The notes below the pieces were generated by a model, which had not been told where the DNA came from, did not search any database, and saw only the letters and a program-made list of their open reading frames with translations. A stretch of 64,000 bases of DNA from Pseudomonas fulva 12-X (GTDB lineage: Bacteria; Pseudomonadota; Gammaproteobacteria; Pseudomonadales; Pseudomonadaceae): positions 3,673,001 to 3,737,000 of the forward strand of contig NC_015556.1 of assembly GCF_000213805.1 (NCBI RefSeq), written 5' to 3'. The translations under genes were made by a program, and so were the position numbers. Every line of letters starts with the position of its first letter. Positions within the stretch are counted from its first letter, which is position 1. This document shows positions 1-14,875 of the stretch, one piece after another.

Positions 1-46
1 ATAAGATCTGCGCACGCCAAGGGCAAACATGCAGTGTCAGGGCTGG

Positions 47-72
47 AAAGATGCGGCCTGGGCCCCATCTTT
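47..72 (-). terminator. hairpin downstream of dnaE
   Basis: Two 12-base arms pair with one C-C mismatch around a 2-base loop, starting 14 bases after the dnaE stop. Read on the minus strand, the 3' arm ends in TTT but has no long U tract, so it is a plausible but unproven terminator. Nothing else is recognisable in bases 1-86. Confidence 0.45.
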
Positions 73-86
73 TCAGCGCCGCCATA

Positions 87-3626
<3,540 letters not shown>

Positions 3627-3698
3627 GAAGAAGCCCTGCGGGAAAAGCAAAACGCGGATTGTACCGTAACTGGAAAGCCCGACAGCGAGTGGTTGCAC

Positions 3699-4307
3699 TC
3701 AACCGAGAGAAGCGGCTTCCAGCAGGCGGCGAACCGGCGCGAAGGAGCGCCGGTGTATGGGAGTCGGGCCCAGACGGGTCAGGGCCTCGAGGTGAACGGG
3801 CGTCGGATAGCCCTTGTGCAGCGCAATACCGTAACCCGGGTAGAGGGCGTCCAGCTCGCGCATTTCGCGGTCGCGGCTGACCTTGGCGAGGATCGAAGCC
3901 GCAGCGATGGCTGGCACCTGGGCATCACCGCCGACCACTGGCGCGCTGGGTACCGAGAGTTTCGGGCAGCGGTTGCCGTCGATCAGCGCCAGTTTCGGTT
4001 GCACACTGAGCCCTTCTATCGCGCGCTGCATGGCCAGCATGGTGGCATGCAGGATATTCAGGCGATCGATCTCTTCCACTTCCGCCCGAGCGATGCACCA
4101 GGCCAACGCCTTTTCGCGGATCTCGTCGAACAGCTTTTCACGGCGCGCCTCGGTCAGCTTCTTGGAGTCGTTGAGGCCGAGAATCGGCCGTGCCGGGTCG
4201 AGAATCACCGCAGCGGTGACCACCGCACCACACAGTGGGCCACGGCCCACTTCGTCGACGCCGGCAACCAGCTCCTCGACGGTGGCGAAATCCAGGCCCA
4301 GCTGCAT
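3699..4307 (-). CDS. rnhB: ribonuclease HII
   Basis: This cytoplasmic endonuclease nicks the RNA strand of RNA-DNA hybrids and removes misincorporated ribonucleotides (202 aa). The acidic active site is visible as [14 protein letters not shown] near the N-terminus, [10 protein letters not shown] in the middle and [13 protein letters not shown], together with the LNDSKKL loop. Its ATG shares one base with the lpxB stop (TGATG), so it is probably translated by coupling in the lpx operon and delivered beside dnaE. Confidence 0.96.
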   Translation of the reverse strand: MQLGLDFATVEELVAGVDEVGRGPLCGAVVTAAVILDPARPILGLNDSKKLTEARREKLFDEIREKALAWCIARAEVEEIDRLNILHATMLAMQRAIEGLSVQPKLALIDGNRCPKLSVPSAPVVGGDAQVPAIAAASILAKVSRDREMRELDALYPGYGIALHKGYPTPVHLEALTRLGPTPIHRRSFAPVRRLLEAASLG

Positions 4308-5440
4308 CAGCTACGCCCCAGTAGATTGAGCACGGCAGCAGCGGCGCGCTCGGAAGCGTCACGGCGCAGGGTGCGGTGAATGGCATCGAAGCCTTCGGTC
4401 TGCACTTCGCCGTCGACCAGCAGCGGCGATACCGTCTGGGCCAGCGCCTCGGGCGTCGCCGCATCCTGGATCAGTTCGGGCACCAGCAGGCGCTGGGCAA
4501 GCAGATTGGGCAGCGAAATGTACGGGCTCTTCACCAGCCGCTTGAGAATGCGGAAGGTCAGCGGGGCGACGCGGTAAGCCACCACCATCGGCCGCTTGTA
4601 CAGCAGCGCCTCAAGGGTAGCGGTGCCGGAGGCGATCAGCACTGCATCGCAGGCTGCCAGGGCGTCGTGGGAGCGGCCGTCGAGCAAGTGCAGCGGCAGG
4701 TCACGGCCAATCAGCATCTGCTCCAGCTGCTGACGACGCTCGGCGCTGGCACAGGGCAACACGAATCGCACGCCGGGGCGCAGCGCCCGCAGGCGCTCGG
4801 CGGCATCGAGGAACAGACTGCCCAGTCGCGCCACCTCGCCGCCGCGACTGCCGGGCAGCAATGCGATGACCGGTGCATCGACAGGCAAGCCCAGCTGTTC
4901 ACGAGCAGCGGCGCGATCAGCTTGCAGCGGAATCGCATCAGCCAGCGGATGACCGACGAAACACACTGGCACCTGATGGGCCTCGTAAAACTGCGCTTCA
5001 AAGGGAAACAGGGTAAGCATCAGGTCGCAGGCATCGCGAATCTTCAGCACGCGCTTCTGCCGCCACGCCCATACCGAGGGGCTGACGTAGTGCACGGTGC
5101 GAATGCCGGCCTGGCGCAGCTTGAGTTCGACGCCCAAGGTGAAATCCGGCGCATCGATGCCGATGAACACATCGGGCTTGCGCTCGATCAGACTGGCGAT
5201 CAGGCGGCGACGGCGCGACAGCAGTTCAGGCAGTCGCCCCAGTACCTCGACCAGCCCCATGACCGCCAAGCGCTCCATGGGAAAGTCGCTGACCAGCCCT
5301 TCGGCCTGCATGCGCGGGCCGCCGACGCCGATGAACTCGACGTTCGGATGCTGCGCCTTGAGCGCCTGCATGAGGCCTGAACCGAGAATGTCGCCCGATG
5401 CCTCGCCAGCGACCAGCGCGACACGCAATACCTCAGCCAT
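4307..5440 (-). CDS. lpxB: lipid-A-disaccharide synthase
   Basis: LpxB is a GT19 glycosyltransferase that condenses UDP-2,3-diacylglucosamine with lipid X to form the lipid A disaccharide at the inner membrane (377 aa). Family motifs are [13 protein letters not shown] at the N-terminus, [11 protein letters not shown], the [10 protein letters not shown] segment, [13 protein letters not shown] and the donor-side [10 protein letters not shown]. It follows lpxA after 3 bases and overlaps rnhB by one base, so it sits mid-operon. Confidence 0.97.
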   Translation of the reverse strand: MAEVLRVALVAGEASGDILGSGLMQALKAQHPNVEFIGVGGPRMQAEGLVSDFPMERLAVMGLVEVLGRLPELLSRRRRLIASLIERKPDVFIGIDAPDFTLGVELKLRQAGIRTVHYVSPSVWAWRQKRVLKIRDACDLMLTLFPFEAQFYEAHQVPVCFVGHPLADAIPLQADRAAAREQLGLPVDAPVIALLPGSRGGEVARLGSLFLDAAERLRALRPGVRFVLPCASAERRQQLEQMLIGRDLPLHLLDGRSHDALAACDAVLIASGTATLEALLYKRPMVVAYRVAPLTFRILKRLVKSPYISLPNLLAQRLLVPELIQDAATPEALAQTVSPLLVDGEVQTEGFDAIHRTLRRDASERAAAAVLNLLGRS

Positions 5441-5443
5441 GGC

Positions 5444-6220
5444 TCAGCGGGTAATGCCGCGGCTGGAGGTCAGGATCGAATCACGGAAAACCGCTACTTC
5501 AGCGTATTGGGCAGCGACCTCTTCGAGCTCGACGAGCGCCTCTTCGATGGTGAAGCCCTGGCGGTAGACGATCTTGTAGGCACGACGCAGCGCCTGCATC
5601 GACTCGGCGCTGAAACCACGACGGCGCAGGCCCTCGAAGTTCATGCTGCGCGCCTCGGCCGGGTTGCCGGAAACGGTGACGTAGGCCGGAACGTCCTTGC
5701 CGATCGCAGCGCCCATGCCGGCAAAGGCGTGAGCACCGATATGGCAGAATTGATGCACCAGGGTATAGCCGGACAGAATCGCCCAGTCGCCGATGTGCAC
5801 GTGGCCAGCCAGGGCCACGTTGTTGACCAGAATGCAGTGATTGCCAACCACGCTGTCGTGGCCGATATGGGCATAGGCCATGATCAGGTTGTGGTCACCA
5901 ATGGTGGTTTCGTCACGATCCTGAATGGTGCCGCGGTGCATGGTCACACCTTCGCGGATGATGTTGTGATCACCGATCACCAGGCGCGTAGGCTCGCCCT
6001 TGTACTTGCGGTCAGGGGTATCTTCACCGAGCGAGGCGAACTGGTAGATCTTGTTGTGCTTCCCGATCCGGGTAGGTCCCTTGATGATCACATTGGGACC
6101 CAGCACGCAGCCCTCGCCAATTTCTACGTCGGGCCCAATGATCGACCAAGGGCCGACGACGACGTCGTCAGCCAGCTTGGCGCTGGGATCGATGATGGCA
6201 CGAGGGTCAATCAAACTCAT
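5444..6220 (-). CDS. lpxA: UDP-N-acetylglucosamine acyltransferase
   Basis: LpxA performs the first step of lipid A synthesis, moving a 3-hydroxyacyl chain from ACP to UDP-GlcNAc (258 aa). Hexapeptide repeats build a left-handed beta helix. The catalytic histidine lies in AHIGHDS (His121). Methionine 169 in HAFAGMG matches the P. aeruginosa 'ruler' residue that selects C10 chains, where E. coli has glycine and uses C14. A longer in-frame start would add 22 residues; the ATG at 6220 is preferred because it overlaps the fabZ stop as ATGA and starts the conserved [10 protein letters not shown]. Confidence 0.97.
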   Translation of the reverse strand: MSLIDPRAIIDPSAKLADDVVVGPWSIIGPDVEIGEGCVLGPNVIIKGPTRIGKHNKIYQFASLGEDTPDRKYKGEPTRLVIGDHNIIREGVTMHRGTIQDRDETTIGDHNLIMAYAHIGHDSVVGNHCILVNNVALAGHVHIGDWAILSGYTLVHQFCHIGAHAFAGMGAAIGKDVPAYVTVSGNPAEARSMNFEGLRRRGFSAESMQALRRAYKIVYRQGFTIEEALVELEEVAAQYAEVAVFRDSILTSSRGITR

Positions 6221-6657
6221 AACTTGCGTTCCGCACAGATGATTTCGGCCGAGCAGACTTCCTTGCCATCGACCGTGGCCTTGCATTCGAATTTCCAGAT
6301 ACTGCGCTTGCTGCTGAGGAACTTGGCCTCGAGGATCAGCTGGTCACCCGGCACGACCGGTTGACGGAAGCGTAGCTTATCGGAGCCGACGAAGTAGTAG
6401 AGCGTGCCATCGGCAGGCTTCACATCCATCATCTTGAAGCCGAGGATACCGGCAGCCTGCGCCATGGCTTCGATAATGAGCACGCCTGGCATGATCGGGT
6501 GCTCGGGAAAATGGCCGTTGAAGAATGGCTCGTTGACGCTGACATTCTTGTAGGCACGAACGCACTTGCCTTCCAGATCCAGATCCGTGACCCGATCCAC
6601 CAGCAGGAACGGATAACGGTGCGGCAAGTACTCGCGAATTTCGTTGATTTCCATCAT
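6217..6657 (-). CDS. fabZ: 3-hydroxyacyl-ACP dehydratase FabZ
   Basis: FabZ dehydrates 3-hydroxyacyl-ACP in fatty-acid elongation and so competes with LpxA and LpxD for the same acyl donor. The 146-aa hot-dog-fold protein has the catalytic pair His49 (FNGHFPEHP) and Glu63 ([11 protein letters not shown]). The longer frame would add 21 residues; the start at 6657 ([17 protein letters not shown]) matches the family. The stop overlaps the lpxA start by four bases, which couples fatty acid and lipid A enzymes. Confidence 0.97.
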   Translation of the reverse strand: MMEINEIREYLPHRYPFLLVDRVTDLDLEGKCVRAYKNVSVNEPFFNGHFPEHPIMPGVLIIEAMAQAAGILGFKMMDVKPADGTLYYFVGSDKLRFRQPVVPGDQLILEAKFLSSKRSIWKFECKATVDGKEVCSAEIICAERKL

Positions 6658-6700
6658 TTCCAGAGAAGCCCGTAATAAAGAGAAAGAGCCAGCCATTGGC

Positions 6701-7762
6701 TCAGGCATCAGATGAGGCATTCCCGCTCGAGGTCACGGCAGCCAGCTGTTTTTCCAACTGCTTCACACGCCGCGCCATGTCGTCCAGCTGGCGGATGCGC
6801 GCCACGCTTTTCTTCCACTCGGCTGCAGGTTGCATGGCGGTGCCCGAGGAATAGGCACCAGGCTCGGTGATCGAGCGGGTGACCATGGTCATGCCGGTCA
6901 CGAACACGCCGTCACACACATCGATGTGGCCGACCATGCCCACACCGCCGGCGATCATACAGTTCTTGCCGATCGAGGTACTGCCGGAGATACCGACACA
7001 GGCGGCCATCGCCGTGTTGTCGCCGACCTGCACGTTGTGCGCGATCATGATCTGGTTATCCAGCTTCACGCCGTTGCCGATACGCGTATCGGACAGCGCA
7101 CCACGGTCGAGCGTGGTGTTGGCGCCGATTTCCACATCATCGCCGATGCTGACGCCGCCGATCTGGGCGATCTTGCGCCACACGCCTTTCTCGTTGGCGA
7201 AGCCGAAGCCCTCGCCACCGATCACCGCGCCGGACTGGATAACCACCCGCTTGCCGATGTGCACGTCGTGATACAACGTGACCCGCGGCGCCAACCAGCC
7301 ACCCTCGCCGATCTGCGAGCGTGCGCCAATCACGCAGTGGGCGCCGATGGTCACGCCGGCCGCGATCTTCGCGCCGGCTTCGATCACTGCGTAAGGACCG
7401 ATCGCAGCAGTAGCGTCGACCTGAGCGTCCTCAGCCACCACAGCGGTGGGATGAACGCCCGACTGGGCCTTGGGCTTGCGATCGAACAGATGGGAAAGCG
7501 AGGCGTAGGCCAGATACGGATTGGCAACCACCAGCGCATTGCCGGCGAAGCCTTCGGCATCCGCTGCAGTAAGCAATACGGCAGCGGCCTGGCAGCTGGC
7601 CAGATGCTTGCGGTACTGCGCATTGGACAGGAACGTCAGCTGAGACGGGCCGGCATCCTGCAAGGTTGCCAGCCCGTCGACTGTCTGATCAGCCGCACCA
7701 CGCAAGGTGGCGCCCAGCTGCTCGGCCAATTGACCGAGCGTGAATACCGGTGTGGACATCAT
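6701..7762 (-). CDS. lpxD: UDP-3-O-acylglucosamine N-acyltransferase
   Basis: LpxD adds the second 3-hydroxyacyl chain during lipid A synthesis (353 aa). An N-terminal uridine-binding domain (about 1-100) precedes a left-handed beta helix of hexapeptide repeats. The catalytic histidine is probably in [12 protein letters not shown], and a C-terminal helix ([19 protein letters not shown]) follows. I chose the ATG at 7762, which shares one base with the skp stop (TGATG); the TTG at 7765 would add only one residue. Confidence 0.97.
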   Translation of the reverse strand: MMSTPVFTLGQLAEQLGATLRGAADQTVDGLATLQDAGPSQLTFLSNAQYRKHLASCQAAAVLLTAADAEGFAGNALVVANPYLAYASLSHLFDRKPKAQSGVHPTAVVAEDAQVDATAAIGPYAVIEAGAKIAAGVTIGAHCVIGARSQIGEGGWLAPRVTLYHDVHIGKRVVIQSGAVIGGEGFGFANEKGVWRKIAQIGGVSIGDDVEIGANTTLDRGALSDTRIGNGVKLDNQIMIAHNVQVGDNTAMAACVGISGSTSIGKNCMIAGGVGMVGHIDVCDGVFVTGMTMVTRSITEPGAYSSGTAMQPAAEWKKSVARIRQLDDMARRVKQLEKQLAAVTSSGNASSDA

Positions 7763-8265
7763 CAACGCATCTGGTTCATGCGCTCGATCACCTGGCGGGT
7801 GATGTCGAATTGCGGTTTCACATCGATGACGGCGCCACGCTCGAGCACCAGGTCGAAGTTGCCATTCTTGATGACTTCCTCAACGGCCTTGTCCAGGTTG
7901 GGCTTGAGCTTCTTGAGCATGTCGCGGTCAGCGACGGCCTTGGCTTCGTTCAGCTCCTTGGACTGGAACTGGAAGTCACGGGCCTTTTGTTTGAAGTCCA
8001 GCTCGAGGCGCTCGCGCTCGGCAGTCTGCATTTTCTCGCCGTCTTTGACGATGCGGTCCTGAATGCGCTTGGCGTCGCTTTCCAGGGTCTTGAGCTTGTT
8101 CAGCTGCGGACCGAATTTCTTCTCGGCATCGACAGCGTAACGCTTGGCAGCGTCCGACTCGAGCAGAGCCATCTGGTAGTTGAGCACCGCGATCTTCATT
8201 TCCGCGAAGGCCGGGGTAGCCAGCATGGTGACGCCTAACAGAGCCAGTTTAATCAACTTACGCAC
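7762..8265 (-). CDS. skp: periplasmic chaperone Skp (OmpH/HlpA family)
   Basis: Skp is a periplasmic chaperone that carries unfolded outer-membrane proteins to the Bam complex (167 aa). A cleavable signal peptide ([19 protein letters not shown]) is followed by a small beta core and long charged helices (about 40-125) that form the tentacles of the trimer. Initiation is at GTG, preceded by a good GCAGGAG site. It lies 44 bases downstream of bamA, its functional partner. Confidence 0.95.
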   Translation of the reverse strand: MRKLIKLALLGVTMLATPAFAEMKIAVLNYQMALLESDAAKRYAVDAEKKFGPQLNKLKTLESDAKRIQDRIVKDGEKMQTAERERLELDFKQKARDFQFQSKELNEAKAVADRDMLKKLKPNLDKAVEEVIKNGNFDLVLERGAVIDVKPQFDITRQVIERMNQMR

Positions 8266-8309
8266 GGTGCAACTCCTGCAGAAAACTGTCTTGATTCATG
8301 AGCAGACGC

Positions 8310-10667
8310 TTAGAACGTCTGACCGAGGGAGAATTGGAACACCTGGGTATCGGCATCATCCGGCTTCTTGATCGGCATGCCCAGGCTGAAGCTCAGCGGA
8401 CCGAGTGCCGTGATCCAGGTGACGCCAACACCCACCGAGCTGGCCAGGTTGCCGAAATCGATGTCGCAGCTATCGCCGCGGCGCTTCTGGCCGGCGCTGC
8501 AATCTGTGTCGAAGACGTTACCCACATCCCAGAACAGCGCGGTACGCAGCGAGCGCTGGTCCTTGACGAACGGCATCGGGAACAGCAGCTCCGCACCACC
8601 CTGGATCAGCACGTTACCACCGAACGGCAATGGGTCCTGATCCGGGTCACGCGCCGTGCCATTTTGACCAGTACTCGGGGTACTGCGCGGTCCCAGGCTA
8701 CTGTCCTTGAAGCCACGCACGGAGTTGAAACCACCGGCGTAGTAGTTCTCGTAGAACGGCAGCTTGCTGGTGGAGCCGAAGGCACCGCCGTAACCCAACT
8801 GCGTATGGAAACGCATGGTGTAGGTATCGGTCAGCGGCTTGAAGATCTGGCCACGGTAATCAATTTTGTAGAACGAAAGGTCGCTTCCCGGCACCGTGGT
8901 TTCGAAGACCAGACTCTGCGAGTGGCCACGGTTGGCCAGCACGCCGCGGTTGAGGGTCGACTCGGACCAGCCGGCAGACGCCTTGAAGTTGAGGTACTTG
9001 TCGCCTTCCTCACGGGTGAAGTCGAAGATCTCGTCGACGGTGTAGCGGCCGGTGTTGATCTCATCCTGCTGCACGGTCAGACCGTAGGTCAGGCGCGAGG
9101 TCTCGCTGATCGGGTAACCGATATTAATGCCGGCACCGAGGCTGTCGACCGAGTAGCTGGAGACGTCGACATCGAGCTTGTCGTAGTCGGTAGTGCGGTA
9201 GAAGGCGTTGTAGCCCAGGCTCACGCCATCTTCGGTCCAGTACGGATCGGTATAGGAGAAGTTGTAGCGACTCTGGTATTCGCTGCGGGTCAGACCGATG
9301 CTGACGCGGTTACCGCTACCCAGGAAGTTGTTCTGGGTAATCGAGCCGCCGAGGATCAGACCGGCGTTCTGGGCGAAACCGACGCTGGCGGTGATCGAGC
9401 CGGAGGCCTGTTCCTCGACGCTGTAGTTGACGTCGACCTGGTCGTCGGTTCCCGGCACCTGCGGAGTCTCGACGTTGACTTCCTTGAAGAAGCCCAGACG
9501 TTCCAGACGGGTCTTGGACTGGTCGATCAGATAGGTCGAAGCCCAGCCACCTTCCATCTGGCGCATTTCGCGGCGCAGTACTTCGTCTTCGGTCTTGGTG
9601 TTGCCGCGGAAGTTGATGCGGTTGACGTAGGCACGCTTGCCCGGATCCACGACGAAAGTGATGGATACGGTGTTGTCATCGTTGTGCGGCTCTGGCACAC
9701 CGTTGACGTTGGCAAAGGTGTAGCCCTCGTTGCCCAGGCGACGAGTGATCAGCTCGCTGGTGGAGGTCATCACCTTGCGGGAGAACACCTGACCTTCCTT
9801 GACCAGCAACAACGCGCGTACTTCTTCTTCCGGCACCTTGAGGTCGCCGGACAGTTTCACGTCGCGCACTGTGTACTTCTCACCCTCGTCGACGTTGACG
9901 GTGATGTAGACGTGCTTCTTGTCCGGGGTGATGGATACCTGGGTCGAGGTGATATCCATGTTGATGTAGCCGCGGTCCAGATAATAGGAACGCAAACGCT
10001 CCAGGTCACCGGAGAGCTTTTCGCGGGCGTACTTGTCGTCGTTCTTGAAGAAGGACAGCCAGTTGGTGGTTTTCAGCTCGAACAGGTCCTGAAGCTCTTC
10101 ATCGGAGAAGACCTTGTTGCCGACCACGTTGATGTGCTGAATGGCCGCGACGCTGCCTTCGTTGATGTTGATCTTCAGCGCCACGCGGTTGCGCGGCTGG
10201 GGAATCACTTCGGCGTCGATTTCGGCGGAGTAGCGGCCCTGGGCCACATACTGACGCTGCAATTCGTTACGCACACCTTCCAGGGTCGCGCGCTGGAAGA
10301 TTTCGCCCTCGTCGAGGCCGGACTGTTTCAGGCCCTTCATCAGATCATCGGTGCTGATGGCCTTGTTGCCTTCGATCTCGATGCTGGAGATCGACGGACG
10401 CTCGACCACGGTGATGACCAGCACATTGCCGTCGCGGCCGAGCTGGATGTCCTGGAAGAAACCGGTCTTGAACAGCTCGCGGGTCGCTTCGGTGAGCGTG
10501 CGATCGTCGGCCGACTCGCCAACGTTCAGGGGCAGAGCGCCGAACAGACTGCCCGCAGAAACGCGTTGCAGGCCGTTGACGCGAATATCGGAGATGGTGA
10601 AGGACTCGGCGTGAACTTCGGCGATCATCAATGCGGAAAGAACCGCAGGTAGCAGCAGACGTTTCAT
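8310..10667 (-). CDS. bamA: outer membrane assembly factor BamA (Opr86/Omp85)
   Basis: BamA is the essential outer-membrane beta-barrel insertase (785 aa). A 20-residue signal peptide is followed by five POTRA repeats (about 21-420) and the C-terminal Omp85 barrel. The protein ends in a terminal phenylalanine (FQFSLGQTF), the barrel-assembly signal. It is downstream of rseP by 73 bases of A/T-rich DNA, which could contain a promoter. Its place between rseP and skp fits envelope stress control, but I see no convincing AlgU (sigma-E) promoter in that gap. Confidence 0.97.
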   Translation of the reverse strand: MKRLLLPAVLSALMIAEVHAESFTISDIRVNGLQRVSAGSLFGALPLNVGESADDRTLTEATRELFKTGFFQDIQLGRDGNVLVITVVERPSISSIEIEGNKAISTDDLMKGLKQSGLDEGEIFQRATLEGVRNELQRQYVAQGRYSAEIDAEVIPQPRNRVALKININEGSVAAIQHINVVGNKVFSDEELQDLFELKTTNWLSFFKNDDKYAREKLSGDLERLRSYYLDRGYINMDITSTQVSITPDKKHVYITVNVDEGEKYTVRDVKLSGDLKVPEEEVRALLLVKEGQVFSRKVMTSTSELITRRLGNEGYTFANVNGVPEPHNDDNTVSITFVVDPGKRAYVNRINFRGNTKTEDEVLRREMRQMEGGWASTYLIDQSKTRLERLGFFKEVNVETPQVPGTDDQVDVNYSVEEQASGSITASVGFAQNAGLILGGSITQNNFLGSGNRVSIGLTRSEYQSRYNFSYTDPYWTEDGVSLGYNAFYRTTDYDKLDVDVSSYSVDSLGAGINIGYPISETSRLTYGLTVQQDEINTGRYTVDEIFDFTREEGDKYLNFKASAGWSESTLNRGVLANRGHSQSLVFETTVPGSDLSFYKIDYRGQIFKPLTDTYTMRFHTQLGYGGAFGSTSKLPFYENYYAGGFNSVRGFKDSSLGPRSTPSTGQNGTARDPDQDPLPFGGNVLIQGGAELLFPMPFVKDQRSLRTALFWDVGNVFDTDCSAGQKRRGDSCDIDFGNLASSVGVGVTWITALGPLSFSLGMPIKKPDDADTQVFQFSLGQTF

Positions 10668-10740
10668 GAAGTCCTTTCTTATTCCAACTAACGATAAGAA
10701 ATCAGTCGTTCGAGACGAAAGATATATAATTCAGCTGAGC

Positions 10741-12093
10741 TCACAGGCGACCAAGGTCGTTGACCAGAGCCAGCAGCATCACCCCGATCACCAGGCTGAT
10801 ACCAATCTGCATCCCCCAACCCTGCACCCGTTCCGAGAGTGGGCGGCCTCGCACCCACTCAACCAGGTAATAAAGCAGATGTCCGCCATCCAGAACCGGA
10901 ATGGGCAGCAAATTGAGAACGCCCAGGCTGATGCTCAGGTACGCGAGGAAATTCAAAAAGTCCCCAAGGCCCGACTCGGCCGAAGCGCCCGCCACTTTAG
11001 CAATGGTTATCGGCCCACTCAAGTTTTTTACCGAGAGCTCACCGAAGAGCATTTTCTTCAGTGAATCGAGGGTCAGAAGGCTCATCGTCCAGGTGCGTGC
11101 GCCCGCTTCACTGACCGCCTGCAGCGGGCCATAGCTGACTTCACGGAGCATTTCAGGCGGCCATTGGGCCGCTGCCACGCCGGCGCCGAGGTAGCCGGTC
11201 GCCGCCTCGCCCTCACCTTTCGCGGCCAGGGTGACGGGCACGTCCAGACGTTGCCCATCGCGTTCCAGGGCAATGGATACCGACTTGCCCGGCAGCCCGC
11301 GTACGCGGTCGACCAAGTCCTGCCAGTCGTTCAGCGACTGACCGTCGAGCGCCAGCAGGCGGTCACCAATGCGCAGGCCAGCGGCCTGGGCCGGCCCTTC
11401 CGGGTCGAACTCGGCGAGTACCGGCTCGAGGCTGGGCCGCCACGGGCGGATGCCCAGCGACGCGATAGGGTCAGGCTCGTTGGCACCGCGCAGCCAGTTG
11501 TCCAGCTCGACGCGGTGCGGGGTATCGGCACCACCATCAGGATGGCGGGTAGTAATCAGCAGCTCGCCGCTCTCGCCCAGACGCCTGACCAGTTGCAGGT
11601 TGACCGCCGACCAGCCGGTGACAGCCTTACCATTGACCGCAACGATTTCCTCACCCGCCTGAAGGCCAGCGACCTGGGCCAGGCTGCCCGACTCGACGGC
11701 GCCGATAACCGGGCGCACCTGCTGACTGCCAAGCATGGCCACCAACCAGAAGAACACCAGGGCCAGGGCGAAGTTGGCTGCAGGCCCGGCCGCCACGATG
11801 GCGAAGCGCTGCTTGACGGTCTTGCGATTGAAGGATTGCTCGACCAATTCCGGCGGCACATCGCCTTCGCGCTCATCGAGCATTTTCACGTAGCCACCCA
11901 GCGGGATAGCGGCGATCACGAATTCGGTACCCTGGCGGTCATGCCAGCGCACCAGCGGCGTGCCGAAGCCTACGGAGAAGCGCAGCACCTTGACGCCACA
12001 GCGGCGAGCGACCCAGAAATGACCGTATTCATGAAAGGTCACCAGCACCCCGAGGGCGATCAGGGTGCCGACGATCATATAGAGTGCGCTCAT
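10741..12093 (-). CDS. rseP: site-2 zinc metalloprotease RseP (MucP)
   Basis: RseP is an inner-membrane intramembrane protease of 450 aa that cleaves anti-sigma factors such as MucA after a first cut, releasing AlgU. The zinc site is [14 protein letters not shown] (HExxH, near residue 22), and the C-terminal [13 protein letters not shown] supplies the LDG aspartate. Two PDZ domains lie between. The longer in-frame start would add eight residues; the ATG at 12093 overlaps the dxr stop as ATGA and gives the family length. Confidence 0.96.
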   Translation of the reverse strand: MSALYMIVGTLIALGVLVTFHEYGHFWVARRCGVKVLRFSVGFGTPLVRWHDRQGTEFVIAAIPLGGYVKMLDEREGDVPPELVEQSFNRKTVKQRFAIVAAGPAANFALALVFFWLVAMLGSQQVRPVIGAVESGSLAQVAGLQAGEEIVAVNGKAVTGWSAVNLQLVRRLGESGELLITTRHPDGGADTPHRVELDNWLRGANEPDPIASLGIRPWRPSLEPVLAEFDPEGPAQAAGLRIGDRLLALDGQSLNDWQDLVDRVRGLPGKSVSIALERDGQRLDVPVTLAAKGEGEAATGYLGAGVAAAQWPPEMLREVSYGPLQAVSEAGARTWTMSLLTLDSLKKMLFGELSVKNLSGPITIAKVAGASAESGLGDFLNFLAYLSISLGVLNLLPIPVLDGGHLLYYLVEWVRGRPLSERVQGWGMQIGISLVIGVMLLALVNDLGRL

Positions 12094-13283
12094 GCCACCT
12101 CTCCACGATTCAACCATTGCCCGGCCAGTTCCCGCGCACGGCGGTCAGCTTCGAGCACGGCATCGAGACAGTCCACCGCTACGCTGGGCTCTGCCTCGAG
12201 AACGCCGCCAATGATACGCGCGATATCGGTAAAGCGAATCCGCCGCTCGAGAAATGCCGCCACCGCCACTTCGTTTGCGGCATTGAGCATAGCCGGCGCG
12301 CTGCCACCAGCTTCGGCGGCCTCGCGGGCCAGGCGCAGACAGGGGAAGCGAACATCATCCGGCGCCTGAAAGTCCAGACGCGCCACGGCGAGCAAATCCA
12401 GCGGCGCCACGCCCGAGTCGATGCGCTGCGGCCAGGCCAGCGCATGGGCGATGGGCGTGCGCATGTCGGGATTGCCTAGCTGAGCGAGCACAGAGCCGTC
12501 GACGTAATCGACCAGCGAATGGATGACGCTCTGCGGATGGATCAGCACCTCGACCTGCTCCGGCCGTGCGTCGAAAAGCCAGCAGGCCTCGATCAGCTCC
12601 AGCCCCTTGTTCATCATGCTCGCCGAATCGACGGAAATCTTGCGACCCATCGACCAGTTGGGGTGGGCGCAGGCCTGCTCGGGCGTTACCGCGTGCAGCG
12701 ACTCGGGCGAGGCCTGACGAAACGGGCCGCCGGAGGCGGTGAGCAGGATGCGCCGCACGCCGACTGGCTGCAGACCACGGGCGTAATCCTGGGGCAGGCA
12801 CTGGAAGATCGCGTTGTGCTCGCTGTCGATGGGCAGCAGCACCGCGCCACTCTGGCGGACCGCGCGCATGAACAGCGCGCCGGACATCACCAGCGCCTCC
12901 TTGTTGGCGAGCAGCACCTTCTTGCCGGCTTCGACCGCAGCCAGGGTCGGCTTGAGCCCGGCCGCACCGACGATAGCTGCCATCACGGCATCCACCTCGG
13001 CATGGGCGGCGACCTCGCACAACCCCGCTTCACCAGAGAGCACCCGAGTATCGAGCCCGGCATGGTGCAGACGCGCCTGAAGATCATTGGCAGCAACGTC
13101 ATCGGCGACCACGGCGAAACGCGGGCGATGGATAACGCAAAGCGCCTCCAGCTCGGCCAGGCGCGTGAAAGCGGTCAGGGCAAAGACCTGGTAACGCGAC
13201 GGGTGGCGGGCAATGACATCGAGGGTGCTGAGACCGATTGAGCCGGTTGCACCAAGAACGGTGATCTGCTGAACCTGGCTCAC
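12090..13283 (-). CDS. dxr: 1-deoxy-D-xylulose 5-phosphate reductoisomerase
   Basis: Dxr (IspC) converts DXP to MEP in isoprenoid synthesis, using NADPH and a divalent metal (397 aa). The Rossmann motif [16 protein letters not shown] is at the N-terminus. Metal and substrate residues lie in [11 protein letters not shown] and [17 protein letters not shown]. The start is the GTG at 13283, because it overlaps the cdsA stop as GTGA and places the Rossmann motif 7 residues in. A further upstream start at 13307 would lie inside cdsA. It supplies precursors for UppS in the same operon. Confidence 0.95.
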   Translation of the reverse strand: MSQVQQITVLGATGSIGLSTLDVIARHPSRYQVFALTAFTRLAELEALCVIHRPRFAVVADDVAANDLQARLHHAGLDTRVLSGEAGLCEVAAHAEVDAVMAAIVGAAGLKPTLAAVEAGKKVLLANKEALVMSGALFMRAVRQSGAVLLPIDSEHNAIFQCLPQDYARGLQPVGVRRILLTASGGPFRQASPESLHAVTPEQACAHPNWSMGRKISVDSASMMNKGLELIEACWLFDARPEQVEVLIHPQSVIHSLVDYVDGSVLAQLGNPDMRTPIAHALAWPQRIDSGVAPLDLLAVARLDFQAPDDVRFPCLRLAREAAEAGGSAPAMLNAANEVAVAAFLERRIRFTDIARIIGGVLEAEPSVAVDCLDAVLEADRRARELAGQWLNRGEVA

Positions 13284-14095
13284 AATGTGCCCCAGCCAGC
13301 CAGCCACAGCAGCAGGGCGAACACCGGCACCGCGGCGGTCAGGCTGTCGATGCGGTCGAGCACACCACCATGGCCCGGCAGCAGATTACTGCTGTCCTTG
13401 ATGCCGGACTGACGCTTGAACATGCTCTCGGTCAGGTCACCAACCACGGAAATCAGCACTACCAGGGCCGCAGCCGGTAGCGCCAACAGAAACTGAGTGA
13501 ACGACCAATCACGAACAACGCCGACCACGACAGTCAGCAGCAGGCTGAGCAGCAAACCACCGATCAGACCTTCCCAACTCTTGCCAGGACTGACCCGCGG
13601 GGCCAGCTTGCGCTTGCCGAAGCGCTTGCCGGAGAAATAGGCACCGATATCCGCCACCCAGACCAGCGCCATCACCGCCAAGATCAGCCAGTTGGCCAGC
13701 TGCCACTGCTTGATCACCACCAGCCCTTGCCAGGCCGGTAGCAGGATCAGCAGACCGATCAGCAGGCGCCCCGGCAGGCCGCCCCAGTAGCGGCTGCTAT
13801 CCGGATAGTTGAGCACCAGAAAGGTCGCGAACGCCCACCACAGCACGCCGATGACTAAAAGCCAGGGCGCCAGCGCGGGGGCTGCGTAAACCAGATAAAG
13901 CAGCACCGCCACCAGAGCGGCGTAGGCGATACGCAGCGGCTGGGCCTCGAAGCCCGCCAGGCGGGCCCATTCCCAGGCACCGAGCACGACCACTACGGCG
14001 ATGAACAGCGCGAATGCGCCACCTTCGAGCAGGAAGAATCCTGCCAGGGCGATCGGCAGCAGGATCAGCGCCGTAATGATTCGTTGCTTGAGCAT
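13280..14095 (-). CDS. cdsA: phosphatidate cytidylyltransferase
   Basis: CdsA makes CDP-diacylglycerol from phosphatidic acid and CTP, the branch point of phospholipid synthesis. It is a polytopic inner-membrane protein of 271 aa. The full C-terminal signature is present, spread over [20 protein letters not shown] and GVLDRIDS. Its ATG shares one base with the uppS stop (TGATG), and its stop overlaps the dxr GTG. Confidence 0.96.
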   Translation of the reverse strand: MLKQRIITALILLPIALAGFFLLEGGAFALFIAVVVVLGAWEWARLAGFEAQPLRIAYAALVAVLLYLVYAAPALAPWLLVIGVLWWAFATFLVLNYPDSSRYWGGLPGRLLIGLLILLPAWQGLVVIKQWQLANWLILAVMALVWVADIGAYFSGKRFGKRKLAPRVSPGKSWEGLIGGLLLSLLLTVVVGVVRDWSFTQFLLALPAAALVVLISVVGDLTESMFKRQSGIKDSSNLLPGHGGVLDRIDSLTAAVPVFALLLWLAGWGTL

Positions 14096-14859
14096 CAGGC
14101 GCGGGCCTCGGCTTCGACTTGTTCACTGGTTTTGCCAAAACGCCGCTGGCGCTTGGCGAAATCCGCCAGCGCTGCGCGCATGGCGTCGTGCTTGAAGTCC
14201 GGCCACAGCAGGTCGGAGAAGTACAGTTCACTGTAGGCCATCTGCCAGAGCAGGAAATTGCTGACCCGGTGCTCGCCGCCCGTGCGAATGCACAGATCCG
14301 GCAGCGGCAGCTCACCGGTGGCCAGGCAGCCCTGCAACAGACGCGGTGTAATGTCCTCTGGCTGCAGATGCCCGCCCTGTACTTCACGCGCCAGGCGTTG
14401 TGCGGCCTGGGCGATATCCCACTGGCCACCGTAGTTGGCGGCGATCTGCAGGATGAAACGCTGCTCGCCCGGTGCACCGGCGGTCGCTGCTTCGGCTTCG
14501 CGCATGGCGGCCTGCAGTTCAGGATGGAAGCGTGAACGGTCGCCGATGATGCGCAGGCTGATGCGGTTCTCGTCGAGCTTGCGCGCTTCGCGGCGCAGGG
14601 CACTGAGGAACAGCTCCATCAGCGCGCCGACCTCGTCGGCCGGGCGCTGCCAGTTCTCACTGGAGAAAGCGAACAGGGTCAGCACTTCCACGCCGGAATC
14701 GGCGCACACTTCGATGACCGCCCGCACTGCATCGACGCCGGCCTTGTGCCCGGCGACGCCAGGCAGCAGGCGTTTGCGCGCCCAGCGGTTGTTACCATCC
14801 ATAATGATCGCCACGTGCCGTGGAACGGCCATCACGGCACCGACTTTGGAATTGTCCAT
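14095..14859 (-). CDS. uppS: undecaprenyl diphosphate synthase
   Basis: UppS is a cis-prenyltransferase that extends farnesyl diphosphate to C55-PP, the lipid carrier for peptidoglycan and O-antigen (254 aa). The catalytic aspartate is in IIMDGNNRWA. FAFSSENWQRP and RTGGEHRVSNFLLWQ are family signatures for the IPP and Mg2+ sites. It begins 16 bases after frr and runs directly into cdsA. Confidence 0.96.
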   Translation of the reverse strand: MDNSKVGAVMAVPRHVAIIMDGNNRWARKRLLPGVAGHKAGVDAVRAVIEVCADSGVEVLTLFAFSSENWQRPADEVGALMELFLSALRREARKLDENRISLRIIGDRSRFHPELQAAMREAEAATAGAPGEQRFILQIAANYGGQWDIAQAAQRLAREVQGGHLQPEDITPRLLQGCLATGELPLPDLCIRTGGEHRVSNFLLWQMAYSELYFSDLLWPDFKHDAMRAALADFAKRQRRFGKTSEQVEAEARA

Positions 14860-14875
14860 GGCGACTTCCTGGCCG

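Noticed and set aside
8298..10652. 784-aa plus-strand frame opposite bamA
   Set aside because: Antisense shadow of bamA; no signal, domain or ribosome site.
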